Shown: piece by piece, positions 35,719 through 43,833 of the stretch
Layout of the letters: the number at the start of each line of letters is the position of its first letter
Position numbering within the stretch: position 1 is the stretch's first letter
Origin: Ferrimonas balearica
Lineage (GTDB): Bacteria; Pseudomonadota; Gammaproteobacteria; Enterobacterales; Shewanellaceae
DNA: 64,000 bases
Direction of reading: 5' to 3'
NCBI RefSeq assembly: GCF_019802085.1
Contig: NZ_JAHVHV010000001.1
Location: forward strand, 620,001-684,000
Program-made: the position numbers and the translations under genes
Notes under the pieces: generated by a model
The model's database searches: none
What the model was told of the DNA's origin: nothing
The model's input: the letters and a program-made list of their open reading frames with translations, nothing else

Positions 35719-36668
35719 GGGGCCTCCGGGTAGCAGGCCAGGGCGTCCAGGCAGCGCTCCAGGTGGCTCTGGGCGTGGTCCGGGCCGTACTGGGTCTGGC
35801 CCAGCACCAGGCGGTAGGGCTGCTGGCGGTGGAACAGGTGACGGGCCTGGAAGGTGAGCTGGGAGAGGGCGGTTTCCAGCGGCAGGCTGGGATCCAGGGT
35901 CAGCGCGGAGGGCAGCCCCTGGGGGGTGACGAAAGCCTTGGCTTGCCACTCGCCGCCCCGGGCCGCCTGCTTCCAGGCCACCCGGGCCAGACTCTGACCT
36001 GGCTGCCAGCGGCTGAGGCCATGGAAGTCGTCCACCCCGGGCCGGTGCTGGTCGCTCTTCATGGCGGGATCCGGCGCCAGGGCCTGGCGGGGCTGGGTGC
36101 CGGGGGCGGGGGCCGGCCACACCAGGGCTTTCTGATCCAGATCCAGATTGGACCAGACCCGGCACAGGCCCAGGGGAAAGGCGCTGGAGACCACCAGCCG
36201 GCCGGGGCGCAGCCAACCGCGCCGTTCACTGGGAAACTGGACTTGGACGGTGCGGGCCAGGGGCTGGACCTTGCGCACGTAGCGGGCCGGGCCGCCGGGG
36301 AAGCGCAGCTCCAGGTGGTAGAGCACCCGGTCGGCGGTCAGGGTGAGATCGAAGGGCACCGCTTCGCCGGCGTGGCGGGAGTGGCCGGGGCCGGCGGCCA
36401 GGGTCAGCCCCGCCAGGTTGCGAAAGGCCAGCAGCAAGGTGGTGTTGAACAGGCTCACCAGCAAAAAGCACAGCGCCAGGATCAGGTTGTTCTGGTAGTT
36501 GGTGCCAAAGATGAACAGCACGGCGCAGAGCATCAGGTAACCCAGCCCCAGGGCGGTGGGGCGAATAAAAACGCTGCGGTGGGACAGGGTCTGACGCCGA
36601 TTGGGGGGCAGGCGCCGACTCAGCCAGGCGCTCCACAGGCGGCGAAAGGGGTTGCGGCCCGGGCTCAT
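35715..36668 (-). CDS. DUF58 domain protein
   Basis: A 317-residue protein with two membrane helices near 36-80 and a C-terminal DUF58 (von Willebrand A-like) region containing RPGVDDFHGLSRWQPGQSLARVAWK, here broken from its flanks. The family is nearly always encoded beside MoxR ATPases and transglutaminases, as here, with 4-base overlaps on both sides. It is thought to be the substrate or adaptor of the MoxR chaperone; no direct function is established. Confidence 0.87.
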   Translation of the reverse strand: MSPGRNPFRRLWSAWLSRRLPPNRRQTLSHRSVFIRPTALGLGYLMLCAVLFIFGTNYQNNLILALCFLLVSLFNTTLLLAFRNLAGLTLAAGPGHSRHAGEAVPFDLTLTADRVLYHLELRFPGGPARYVRKVQPLARTVQVQFPSERRGWLRPGRLVVSSAFPLGLCRVWSNLDLDQKALVWPAPAPGTQPRQALAPDPAMKSDQHRPGVDDFHGLSRWQPGQSLARVAWKQAARGGEWQAKAFVTPQGLPSALTLDPSLPLETALSQLTFQARHLFHRQQPYRLVLGQTQYGPDHAQSHLERCLDALACYPEAP

Positions 36669-37576
36669 CGGATCGGGTTGACCTGCTCGAGGATCGCCTG
36701 GGAGCGCATCGACCCGTCGGTAAACTGGCCGGCCCGCAGCCGGTGTTCGGCCACCGAGGGGAACACCGCCTGGATGTCATCGGGCACCAGGTACTGACGG
36801 CCCGCCATCAGGGCCCAGGCCCGGGCGGCAGCCAGCAGGGCACGGCTGGCCCGGGGGGAGAGCGGTGCGCACTCCAGCTCGGGGCGGCGGGAGTGGGCCA
36901 CCAGATCCAGCAGGTAATCCAGCACCGCGTCGGAGGCGGAGACCTGCTGCACCTGCTGCTGGAGCTGAGTGAGCTCCTCGGGGGTCAGGCTGGCGCTCAG
37001 GCTGTCCAGCTGGTCCGCCCGGTGGTCCCCCTTCAGCAGCCGCCGCTCCGCCGCCTGACCGGGGTAGCCCAGGCTCAGGCGCATCATAAAGCGGTCCAGT
37101 TGGGATTCGGGCAGGGGGAAGGTGCCGGATTGCTCCATGGGGTTCTGGGTGGCCACCACGAAAAACGGCGCCGGCAGCGGGTGGGTGGTGCCGTCCAGGC
37201 TGATCTGCTGTTCCGCCATCGCTTCGAGCAGGGCGGACTGGGTCTTGGGGCTGGCCCGGTTGATCTCATCGGCCAGCAGCAACTGGCAGAAGATGGGGCC
37301 GGGGTGGAACTGGAACTGCTGGCGCTGGGCATCGAAGATGTTCACCCCCAACAGGTCCGCCGGCAGCATGTCGGCGGTGAACTGCACCCGGCGAAAACTG
37401 AGTCCCAGGGTGCGGGCCAGGGCGGCGGAGAGGGTGGTTTTGCCCATGCCGGGCAGATCTTCGATCAGCAGATGGCCGCCGGCCAGCAGGCAGGCCAGGG
37501 CCAGTCGGATCGGCGTCGGTTTGTCCAGCAGCACCTGCTCCAACTGGTCCAGCGCGGTGGTGAGCCCTTTGCTCAT
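36665..37576 (-). CDS. MoxR-family AAA+ ATPase
   Basis: A 303-residue AAA+ ATPase. The Walker A is LPGMGKTT near 45 and the Walker B LLADEINRA near 108. Sensor region TQNPMEQSGTFPLPESQLDRF and the C-terminal lid SPRASRALLAAARAWA also match. MoxR proteins act as chaperones for metal-dependent or vWA-domain proteins. ATG 37576 is chosen over TTG at 37582. It heads the overlapping moxR-DUF58-transglutaminase operon. Confidence 0.92.
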   Translation of the reverse strand: MSKGLTTALDQLEQVLLDKPTPIRLALACLLAGGHLLIEDLPGMGKTTLSAALARTLGLSFRRVQFTADMLPADLLGVNIFDAQRQQFQFHPGPIFCQLLLADEINRASPKTQSALLEAMAEQQISLDGTTHPLPAPFFVVATQNPMEQSGTFPLPESQLDRFMMRLSLGYPGQAAERRLLKGDHRADQLDSLSASLTPEELTQLQQQVQQVSASDAVLDYLLDLVAHSRRPELECAPLSPRASRALLAAARAWALMAGRQYLVPDDIQAVFPSVAEHRLRAGQFTDGSMRSQAILEQVNPIR

Positions 37577-37615
37577 TCGCAAAAATCCCTAAGTTTTACA
37601 ATGCGGTTTGTTCAA

Positions 37616-38392
37616 CTATTGGCCAGAACCGGGCTCCTTGCCAGCGCTTTTGTCGCGGAAGCGGTCGATGAGATCCATGGGCACGGGGAAGATCAGGGTG
37701 TTGGTGCGATCGCTGGCCACCTCGGTCAGGGTCTGCAGATAGCGCAGCTGCAAAGAGTTGGGCTGGTTGGCCAGCACCGAGGCGGCTTCCGCCAGCTTCT
37801 GGGAGGCTTCCAGTTCGCCGGTGGCGTGGATCACCTTGGCCCGACGCATCCGCTCCGCCTCGGCCTGGCGGGCCATCGCCCGCACCATGGACTCGGAGAT
37901 GTCCACGTGCTTGATCTCCACGTTGGCGATCTTGATGCCCCAGTTGTCGGTGTGCTGGTCTAGGATGCTCTGCAGATCGCGGTTCAGGGTCTCCCGCTCC
38001 GACAACAGCTCGTCCAGTTCGTGCTGCCCCAGCACCGAACGCAGGGTGGTCTGGGCCAGCTGGCTGGTGGCTTCCAGGTAGTTCTCCACGTTGTTGATCG
38101 CCATCTCCGGGTCCAGCACCCGGAAGTAGACCACGGCATTGACCCGCACCGAGACGTTGTCCCGGGTGATGAGATCCTGGGTAGGCACGTCCAGTACGAT
38201 GGTGCGCAGGTCCACCCGCACCATCTGCTGAACGATGGGGATGATGATGATAAGGCCGGGGCCCTTGACCCGCTGAAAGCGGCCGAGGAGGAACACCACC
38301 GCCCGCTCGTACTCCCGCAGGATCCGGAACATGCTGACCAGCAGGGCCACCACCAGGATAAGAATGCTCAGTAGGGTGTATTGGGTGATCAT
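37616..38392 (-). CDS. Slipin (SPFH/band-7 protein)
   Basis: A 258-residue stomatin-like protein. It has one N-terminal membrane helix (about 5-22), the SPFH domain ([21 protein letters not shown] onward) and a helical region with [16 protein letters not shown] that drives oligomerisation. Its ATG overlaps the nfeD stop by 4 bases. Slipin and NfeD genes are paired across bacteria and archaea and are proposed to form membrane microdomain complexes, with the NfeD protease acting on the slipin C-terminus. Confidence 0.92.
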   Translation of the reverse strand: MITQYTLLSILILVVALLVSMFRILREYERAVVFLLGRFQRVKGPGLIIIIPIVQQMVRVDLRTIVLDVPTQDLITRDNVSVRVNAVVYFRVLDPEMAINNVENYLEATSQLAQTTLRSVLGQHELDELLSERETLNRDLQSILDQHTDNWGIKIANVEIKHVDISESMVRAMARQAEAERMRRAKVIHATGELEASQKLAEAASVLANQPNSLQLRYLQTLTEVASDRTNTLIFPVPMDLIDRFRDKSAGKEPGSGQ

Positions 38393-39732
38393 GGGGTTTC
38401 CTTACGCTGAGTGACGGCCAGGGTCATCCCCTGGCGGCCGGTGACGGTGACACTCTGTCCGGGGGCCAGAGGCCCTTCGCTGGTGGCGTGCCAGATCTCG
38501 CCACCAAGGCGAACCCGGCCGGGGCCGGGAAAGCCGTCGACCACCTCGGCTTCGGCACCGGTGAGCTGCACATCGCCGGTGGTGGCGGGACGGCGGCGGA
38601 TCTTAAGCACCAGGCTGAGCACCAGGGTGAACAGCCCCAGGGAGGTGAGGGAGACGGCCAGGATAAGGGGCAGGGCGATCTGGTAGCCGGGCAGGTCCGA
38701 GTCCATCAGCATGGTGGAGCCCAGGGCGAAGGCGATCACTCCGCCGATGCCGAACAGGCCAAAGCTGGGACTGAGCGCCTCGGTGATCATCAGGATGATC
38801 CCCAGCAGCATCAGCCCCAAACCGACGTAGTTCAGAGGCATCATCTGCAGGGCGTACATCGCCAGCAGCAGGCAGATCCCCCCCAGGACGCCGGGCAGAC
38901 CCACCCCAGGATTGTAGAACTCCAGGATTAGACCGTAGATCCCCACTAGCATCAGGATGTAGGCGACGTTGGGGTTGGTGATCACCGCCAGGAACCGATG
39001 GCGCCAGTTGGGCTCCTGCACCACCACCTCACCGCCGCTGTCCAGGGTGTGGGGCCGGCTCTGCAGTTGCACCTCGCGCCCGGCGATCTCGGCCAGCAGC
39101 TGGTCCAGGTTATCCGCCATCAGATCGATGACGCCAATGGCCAGTGCCTCGCTGGCGGGCAGACTGGCGGCCTCGCTGACCGCTTGCTCGGCCCAATCGG
39201 CGTTGCGCCCATGCAGCTCCGCCAAGCTGCGGATGTAGGCGATGGCGTCGTTCAGGGCTTTTTTCTCCAGCGTGGTGCGGGCCACCACCTTGTCTTTGTC
39301 CGCCGGGTCTTCAGCGGGCTCGGGCTCGGCCTCCTCGGTGCCGGGCTCGGGCTGGGAGGGCATGCCGATGGCCACCGGCGAGGCGGCCCCCAGGTTGGTG
39401 CCCGGGGCCATGGCGGCCACGTGGCTGGCCAGCAGCAGGTAGGTGCCAGCGCTGGCGGCTCGGGCGCCGGAGGGGGAGACGTAGGTGGCCACCGGGATGG
39501 GGCTCTGGGTCACCGCCTGGATCATCTGGCGCATGGCGGTGTCCAGACCACCGGGGGTGTCCAGTTGGATCACCACCAGGGTGACCGGGGTCTCGGACTG
39601 CGCCGCCGCTTCGAGTTTGCTGACCAAAAAGTCCGCGGTCGCCGGGCCGATCACCCCTTTTAAGGGCACCACCCAGACCTGGCCCAGGGCCAGGGGGCAG
39701 AACAGCAACAGGCAAAGCAGCAGCGCGCGCAT
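38389..39732 (-). CDS. nfeD: NfeD-family membrane serine protease (NfeD1b type)
   Basis: A 447-residue protein with signal peptide (to about residue 18) and a ClpP-like protease domain. That domain contains [14 protein letters not shown] and the nucleophile serine in [14 protein letters not shown] block of five or so membrane helices (about 230-375) and a C-terminal OB-fold (NfeD domain, 380-447) follow. A Pro/Glu-rich insertion near 130-150 interrupts the protease domain. It is the first gene of the nfeD-slipin pair. Confidence 0.92.
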   Translation of the reverse strand: MRALLLCLLLFCPLALGQVWVVPLKGVIGPATADFLVSKLEAAAQSETPVTLVVIQLDTPGGLDTAMRQMIQAVTQSPIPVATYVSPSGARAASAGTYLLLASHVAAMAPGTNLGAASPVAIGMPSQPEPGTEEAEPEPAEDPADKDKVVARTTLEKKALNDAIAYIRSLAELHGRNADWAEQAVSEAASLPASEALAIGVIDLMADNLDQLLAEIAGREVQLQSRPHTLDSGGEVVVQEPNWRHRFLAVITNPNVAYILMLVGIYGLILEFYNPGVGLPGVLGGICLLLAMYALQMMPLNYVGLGLMLLGIILMITEALSPSFGLFGIGGVIAFALGSTMLMDSDLPGYQIALPLILAVSLTSLGLFTLVLSLVLKIRRRPATTGDVQLTGAEAEVVDGFPGPGRVRLGGEIWHATSEGPLAPGQSVTVTGRQGMTLAVTQRKETP

Positions 39733-39923
39733 GGCGTCCTCCGGGTGAAGGTGCCTGTCCTAAGTGTAGGCAGATCAGCCAATTCTGGGGCGCTGCTGCT
39801 ACGCAAGCATTGAGCCCCCGGTGGCCGGCGACTCGGGGCTTCTCCCATCGCCTCTGTTTTGGCCTCCTAACCGATGAGTTTGCGGCATCTGGATAATGCC
39901 TGAGACAGCCCCATCCGCCCTTT
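39733..39923. other. Intergenic region between the FUSC gene and nfeD
   Basis: No gene seen. AGCCCC/GGGGCT arms (about 39812-39838) separated by 16 bases may form a hairpin after the efflux operon. Promoter elements for nfeD are not clear. Confidence 0.4.
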
Positions 39924-41294
39924 TCAGCTTCCGGTCTGGGTCGCCTTGATTGAGAACACCTTGGCGTAGAACTCGATGATCAGCAGCGACAGGCACAGCA
40001 CCACCAACAGGTTCAGTGGGCTGAGGATGTTGTAGTTCGGCACCCGCTCCACCGCGCTGGAGGGCACGTTCACCAGCACATTGCCCGCCAAGGCCTTAAG
40101 CGCCCCCACCTTAAGCAAATCGCACAGGCCAAACAGGAACACCGCGTTGACGAAGTAGAGTGCCAAGATCTGCCAGGCCTCAGACATCGCCGGCATGATA
40201 AAGACATACTGCAGTATCAGCAGTGCCGCGATGCCCACGTAGATCAGCATGATGTACTTCACCGCCTTACCGGGGATCGCCATCACGTTGGCCGCGAAGA
40301 TCCCGGCAAAGGTCGGAAACAGCACCCCCATGGGCACCGGCATGTAAATCCACAACACAAAGGTGGTCAGCATCACGCAGGCGGCAATGTTGGCAAAGTA
40401 GAACCGCTTCTCCTTCGGCAACAGCATCGCCGGCAAGGTAGCTAGCTTGGCGTCTGTTGATCGAGTGATGTCCGATTCTCCCCGGCTTTGGACAAAGCGG
40501 GCCAACTCCTCCAACAGCTCATCCAGCACGCCCAGGTGAAAGGGGTTACCCCGAGTGCCATCTCGGCTGGCTTCCTGACTGGCAATCTTGATGGCGTCAT
40601 CGATGAGCAGCGTCAATGAGTGCAGCTTTTTTTGGTGTTGGAACAGGTACTCATTGGGCTCGACCGGCAGTGACAGTAGCTCCTTGAGACTCTCCGCGCT
40701 CTTTTTCACGCGGCTCAGCAGCTTGGCTATCTCATCGCTGTCTTGTTCACCGTTTTTCAGCAAGGCCGACAAGGATTGCAGATCATTGAGCTCAGACTGA
40801 AGCCTGGAAAAATAGGCCTCGTCGGTCAGACTCGGCCACACCAGTCGATACACCACGGAAAACACCACCACACCCAGAATGGTTTCCTGCATCCTGGTGA
40901 TGGCGGTGGAGATCACCGACACACTGTCTGCCGAGATGGCGCTGCCAATAATGACGCACACGGTAATGGCGAGATTAAAGGTGTACGCCCATCGGCGGTG
41001 GGACTGGTAATAGACACAGACCCACATAAAGGCCGTCATCGATGCGATAAACAGCGCCCTTTGCTGGACAAAGAGCCCAATCATCAAAAAGGCCACGGCG
41101 GTGCCAATCACGGTGCCAAGGAGACGGTCATGTCCCTTCTTTACCGAGTAGCCGTAGGTGTCCAACACGGCCAGGACGGTGACGGTCAGCATCGACCAGG
41201 AGGTCTTTGACCAGCCCAGCCACATGGAGAGCATCATGGTGATGACCAGGGCCAGGCCGTACTTCACCGCCCCCTTCATGGAGTGATTCAACAT
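39924..41294 (-). CDS. FUSC-family inner-membrane transporter (AaeB-like)
   Basis: A 456-residue protein with two sets of membrane helices (about 10-150 and 310-450) flanking a cytoplasmic helical region (about 160-300). This is the FUSC/AaeB layout in a shorter form than E. coli AaeB (655). With the adaptor and DUF1656 protein upstream it should form an AaeAB-like exporter of aromatic acids or other organic anions. GC content is visibly lower than in surrounding genes, which may reflect transfer. Start 41294 gives MLNHSMKG; a later ATG at 41279 is possible. Confidence 0.85.
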   Translation of the reverse strand: MLNHSMKGAVKYGLALVITMMLSMWLGWSKTSWSMLTVTVLAVLDTYGYSVKKGHDRLLGTVIGTAVAFLMIGLFVQQRALFIASMTAFMWVCVYYQSHRRWAYTFNLAITVCVIIGSAISADSVSVISTAITRMQETILGVVVFSVVYRLVWPSLTDEAYFSRLQSELNDLQSLSALLKNGEQDSDEIAKLLSRVKKSAESLKELLSLPVEPNEYLFQHQKKLHSLTLLIDDAIKIASQEASRDGTRGNPFHLGVLDELLEELARFVQSRGESDITRSTDAKLATLPAMLLPKEKRFYFANIAACVMLTTFVLWIYMPVPMGVLFPTFAGIFAANVMAIPGKAVKYIMLIYVGIAALLILQYVFIMPAMSEAWQILALYFVNAVFLFGLCDLLKVGALKALAGNVLVNVPSSAVERVPNYNILSPLNLLVVLCLSLLIIEFYAKVFSIKATQTGS

Positions 41295-41311
41295 GATTCA
41301 TTCCACCGTCA

Positions 41312-42187
41312 TCAGTCCGCCAGGATCTGCACCGAGGCCGTGGTGCCGACGCGCAGCTGCAGGTTCTCGGGGGCGCTATCCAGTTTGATCTTCACCGGCA
41401 GACGCTGGGCCAGGCGGATCCACTGGAAGTTCGGGTTCACGTTGGGCAGCAGGGCATTGCCGGTGCTGCCGTCGGTTTTGGAGATACCAAAGCCAATACT
41501 CTCAATGGTGCCGTCGAAGGATTGAGTGCTGTTGGAAAGCAGGGTGACGCGCGCTCGCTGGCTGAGCTCCACGCCATCCAGATCGGTTTCTTTAAAGAAG
41601 CCTTCCACCCAGAAGCTGTGCTCGTCGATCAGGGCGACCACCGGTGAGTTGGCGACCACCTGCGACCCCACCCGATGGTTGAGGTTGGTGATAAAGCCAT
41701 CCACCGGGGCCGTGACGTCGGTGTATTGCAGCAGCAGCTCGGCTTCATGGGTTTTGGCCCTGGCGGCCTCCAGGTTGGCCTTTGCGGTTTCCACCGCAAT
41801 CGCGTAGTTATCCAACGTCAGCACCGGAACCGAACCCGGTACGCGCTTCTCCAACTGTACCGCTCGGCTTTGCTCGCTCCTGGCTTTTTTCACCAGGGCT
41901 TCAAATTGCAGCTGTGCCGCTTTGGCGCTGGCCAGCTCCGCCTTGTACTGGCTGTCATCCACCTTAAAGAGGATGTCGCCCGCTTCAACGTGCTGGTTGT
42001 CTCGAATGTTGAGCTGGACAATTTGCCCCGTTACGCGAGGGGTCACCTCAACGATATGAGCACGCACCTGGCCATCCCGTGTCCAGGGGTTGTTCACGCT
42101 GTGGCTGTAATAGGAATAGGACCCGCCTGCGGCTGCCAGCACCAGAACGGCGGAAGTCATGTATTTGCGAAACATAAAAGGCCTCAT
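41312..42187 (-). CDS. HlyD-family periplasmic adaptor (AaeA-like)
   Basis: A 291-residue membrane-fusion protein. It has an N-terminal anchor helix (about 10-28), a lipoyl half-motif GQIVQLNIRDNQHVEAGDILFKVD, a helical hairpin (about 75-150), the second half-motif TAPVDGFITNLNHRVGSQV and a beta-barrel domain. This matches AaeA/EmrA-type adaptors. ATG 42187 overlaps the stop of the DUF1656 gene; 17 bases separate it from the FUSC gene. No outer-membrane factor is encoded nearby, so a TolC homologue elsewhere is inferred. Confidence 0.9.
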   Translation of the reverse strand: MRPFMFRKYMTSAVLVLAAAGGSYSYYSHSVNNPWTRDGQVRAHIVEVTPRVTGQIVQLNIRDNQHVEAGDILFKVDDSQYKAELASAKAAQLQFEALVKKARSEQSRAVQLEKRVPGSVPVLTLDNYAIAVETAKANLEAARAKTHEAELLLQYTDVTAPVDGFITNLNHRVGSQVVANSPVVALIDEHSFWVEGFFKETDLDGVELSQRARVTLLSNSTQSFDGTIESIGFGISKTDGSTGNALLPNVNPNFQWIRLAQRLPVKIKLDSAPENLQLRVGTTASVQILAD

Positions 42188-42387
42188 ACAAAGGGAATAA
42201 ATAAGCCAATGATCAAGGTGACGAGCACAAACAAGCTCATATCCGCAACCTCTGGATAAGCCACGTATTTGTAGCCATCGAGCTTCGCAATCAGTGCAGT
42301 CATTAGGTGAGTGGCGATGTACGCAAGCGCAATCACCAACAGGAAAGGCGGAATGTATATTTCCCCAATGGTTATTTCATACGGCAT
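42184..42387 (-). CDS. DUF1656 small membrane protein (AaeX-like)
   Basis: A 67-residue protein MPYEITIGEIYIPPFLLVIALAY... with two membrane helices (about 12-30 and 48-66). It matches the DUF1656/AaeX family that precedes AaeA and AaeB. GAGGAT lies at proper distance from the ATG. It leads the three-gene operon; function unknown, presumably an accessory part of the exporter. No LysR-type aaeR regulator is adjacent. Confidence 0.88.
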   Translation of the reverse strand: MPYEITIGEIYIPPFLLVIALAYIATHLMTALIAKLDGYKYVAYPEVADMSLFVLVTLIIGLFIPFV

Positions 42388-42876
42388 AGCGAATCCTCAT
42401 CAAAGTTGCGGCCATTTAACCCGAGTTTGAAAAATGCACACACTCATGATGTGAGGACCCGGTCATTCAAACGCGGGTATACCTGTCTGGCACCCTGCTG
42501 GCCGATCCCGCCAAGCAGCGGTGTTCATCGAGGCAGGCATCAAGCCACAAAGAAGGGGCCCACCGGCCCCTTTTCGCATTGCGTCGAACATCTTTGATTG
42601 GGTTAACACGATGGGTCATCAGGCGAATGTCTTGGCCACTGGCGGCTGGGTGACCGGGTGGGTGACCACCCCCTTCCTGATGCGCTCAGCAGTGCGGGAA
42701 CCCGGGGCACCAGTGCGGCGAAGATCGTTGAAACTGGTGTGCAGCGCTCGGCGTCAGTTTGCGATGCGAGGTGTTCAACCAACGTTAAGCTGCAATTACG
42801 CATCATTTTGTTCGTTTTGATGGCGGCCGGCACTGCACGGCAGCGACTCTGTCCAGACTGACTTAAGAGCCACACC
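42388..42876. other. Gene-poor gap upstream of the efflux operon
   Basis: About 490 bases with no credible gene; the open frames present have atypical composition. It contains a terminator-like hairpin (AAGGGGCC 42553-42560 with GGCCCCTT 42565-42572) that does not follow any annotated gene, and the GGGTGACC-type tandem words near 42648-42668. Confidence 0.5.
42553..42574. terminator. Orphan terminator-like hairpin
   Basis: AAGGGGCC pairs with GGCCCCTT around CACC, followed by TTTT on the forward strand. The upstream transcript it would end is unknown. Confidence 0.55.
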
Positions 42877-43170
42877 ATGAACACCACCCTGACCGTCCTG
42901 GCCCTTGCGAGTGCCGCCTTGCCGGCTTTGGCCGCGGATCTGAACTGCCCCAAGGTGGGGGATGCCGCCCGCAGCATCATGGAGCATCGACAGCAGGGCA
43001 CCCCCCTGTCCGAGATGATGACCCGCGCCCGGGGGGACGAGCTGGTGGAGATCCTCACCCTGGGGGCGTATGAGTTGCCTCGCTCGACCATTCTCAGCGT
43101 GCAGGAGACCTACGTGGCGTATTTTCAGAACGAGATGTTGCTGGAGTGCTATCGGTTTATCCGCCAATAG
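42877..43170 (+). CDS. Small exported hypothetical protein
   Basis: A 97-residue protein with signal peptide cut after ALPALAA (about residue 20). The mature part starts DLNCPKVGDAARSIMEHRQQ and ends LLECYRFIRQ; the two cysteines could form one disulfide. It resembles short secreted proteins of other gammaproteobacteria with a helical MMxxARxDE core, but no function is known to me. No clear ribosome binding site; ATG 42877 gives a perfect signal peptide. Confidence 0.7.
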   Translation: MNTTLTVLALASAALPALAADLNCPKVGDAARSIMEHRQQGTPLSEMMTRARGDELVEILTLGAYELPRSTILSVQETYVAYFQNEMLLECYRFIRQ

Positions 43171-43410
43171 TGCGCTTCGGCAATTGGGAGCGGGCCGAGC
43201 GGCCTCGGGGTATCCTCCCCGTTTCAACCAAACCGCTAGCGGTTCCACCCACCATGCTCCGGGTGGCCATTCCCGGCGAGTAAATGGCCAGGGCTTCAAC
43301 GTACTACCTAGGGGAGAGCCAGCGCCCCACCCGAAACGCTGGCACCCTCACTGATTCGGACTCCCCATGCCCCCATATTGCCCCCTCTGTTCGATGCGCT
43401 GGCCAGGTCA
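43171..43410. other. Gap with several inverted repeats
   Basis: No gene seen. It holds the 14-base perfect palindrome AACCGCTAGCGGTT (43231-43244), an inverted repeat CCACCC/GGGTGG just after it, and CCAGCG/CGCTGG arms (43319-43324 with 43337-43342). These may be operators or RNA stems before the zinc-ribbon gene. Confidence 0.5.
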
Positions 43411-43827
43411 GTGCCGCCCTTTCGCCGGGTTTGCGCCCTGATGCTGCTGGTCTGGATCCTTCTGCCGCTGATGGCGCTGCTGGGTGGGCTCTGGCTGCGG
43501 GGTTGGCGCCGGCGGCGCGGGCTTAAAGCGGGCCGCCTGGCCTACTGCCCCTTTTGCGGAGATTTGGTGAAGGTGACGGCGTCCTATTGTCCCTTTTGCG
43601 GCTGCCTGGTGCAGCGGGGAAAACCCGGCGCCCCCTTTCCCACCCCGTTGCCGTTGCAGGAGCACGAACTGCCGGGTGGTGTGCGCGCTCCCCTGTCCGA
43701 CGAAGCTCGGCGTCTGGCGGAGGCCCGGCTGCGGGTCGAGGAGGAGCGCACCGCCTGGCGCTGGGGGGCGGGGGGCCTGTTGGGTGGGGCGATCTCCGCG
43801 CTGCTGTTATTAACCTCCGCCGGATAG
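43411..43827 (+). CDS. Zinc-ribbon membrane protein, unknown function
   Basis: A protein of about 138 residues with an N-terminal helix (VCALMLLVWILLPLMALL), a double CXXC zinc ribbon (YCPFCGDLV and YCPFCGCLV), a charged helical segment and a second hydrophobic helix at the C-terminus (GGLLGGAISALLLL). The start is uncertain: TTG 43378, GTG 43411 with AGGTCA before it, or ATG 43441. GTG 43411 is used. No family is recognised; it likely displays a metal-binding domain at the inner membrane. Confidence 0.6.
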   Translation: MPPFRRVCALMLLVWILLPLMALLGGLWLRGWRRRRGLKAGRLAYCPFCGDLVKVTASYCPFCGCLVQRGKPGAPFPTPLPLQEHELPGGVRAPLSDEARRLAEARLRVEEERTAWRWGAGGLLGGAISALLLLTSAG

Positions 43828-43833
43828 GCGCCC

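Noticed and set aside
42521-42820. 99-codon frame in the gap upstream of the small exported protein
   Set aside because: No ribosome binding site, codon use unlike neighbours, no recognisable pattern; it also runs through the orphan terminator.
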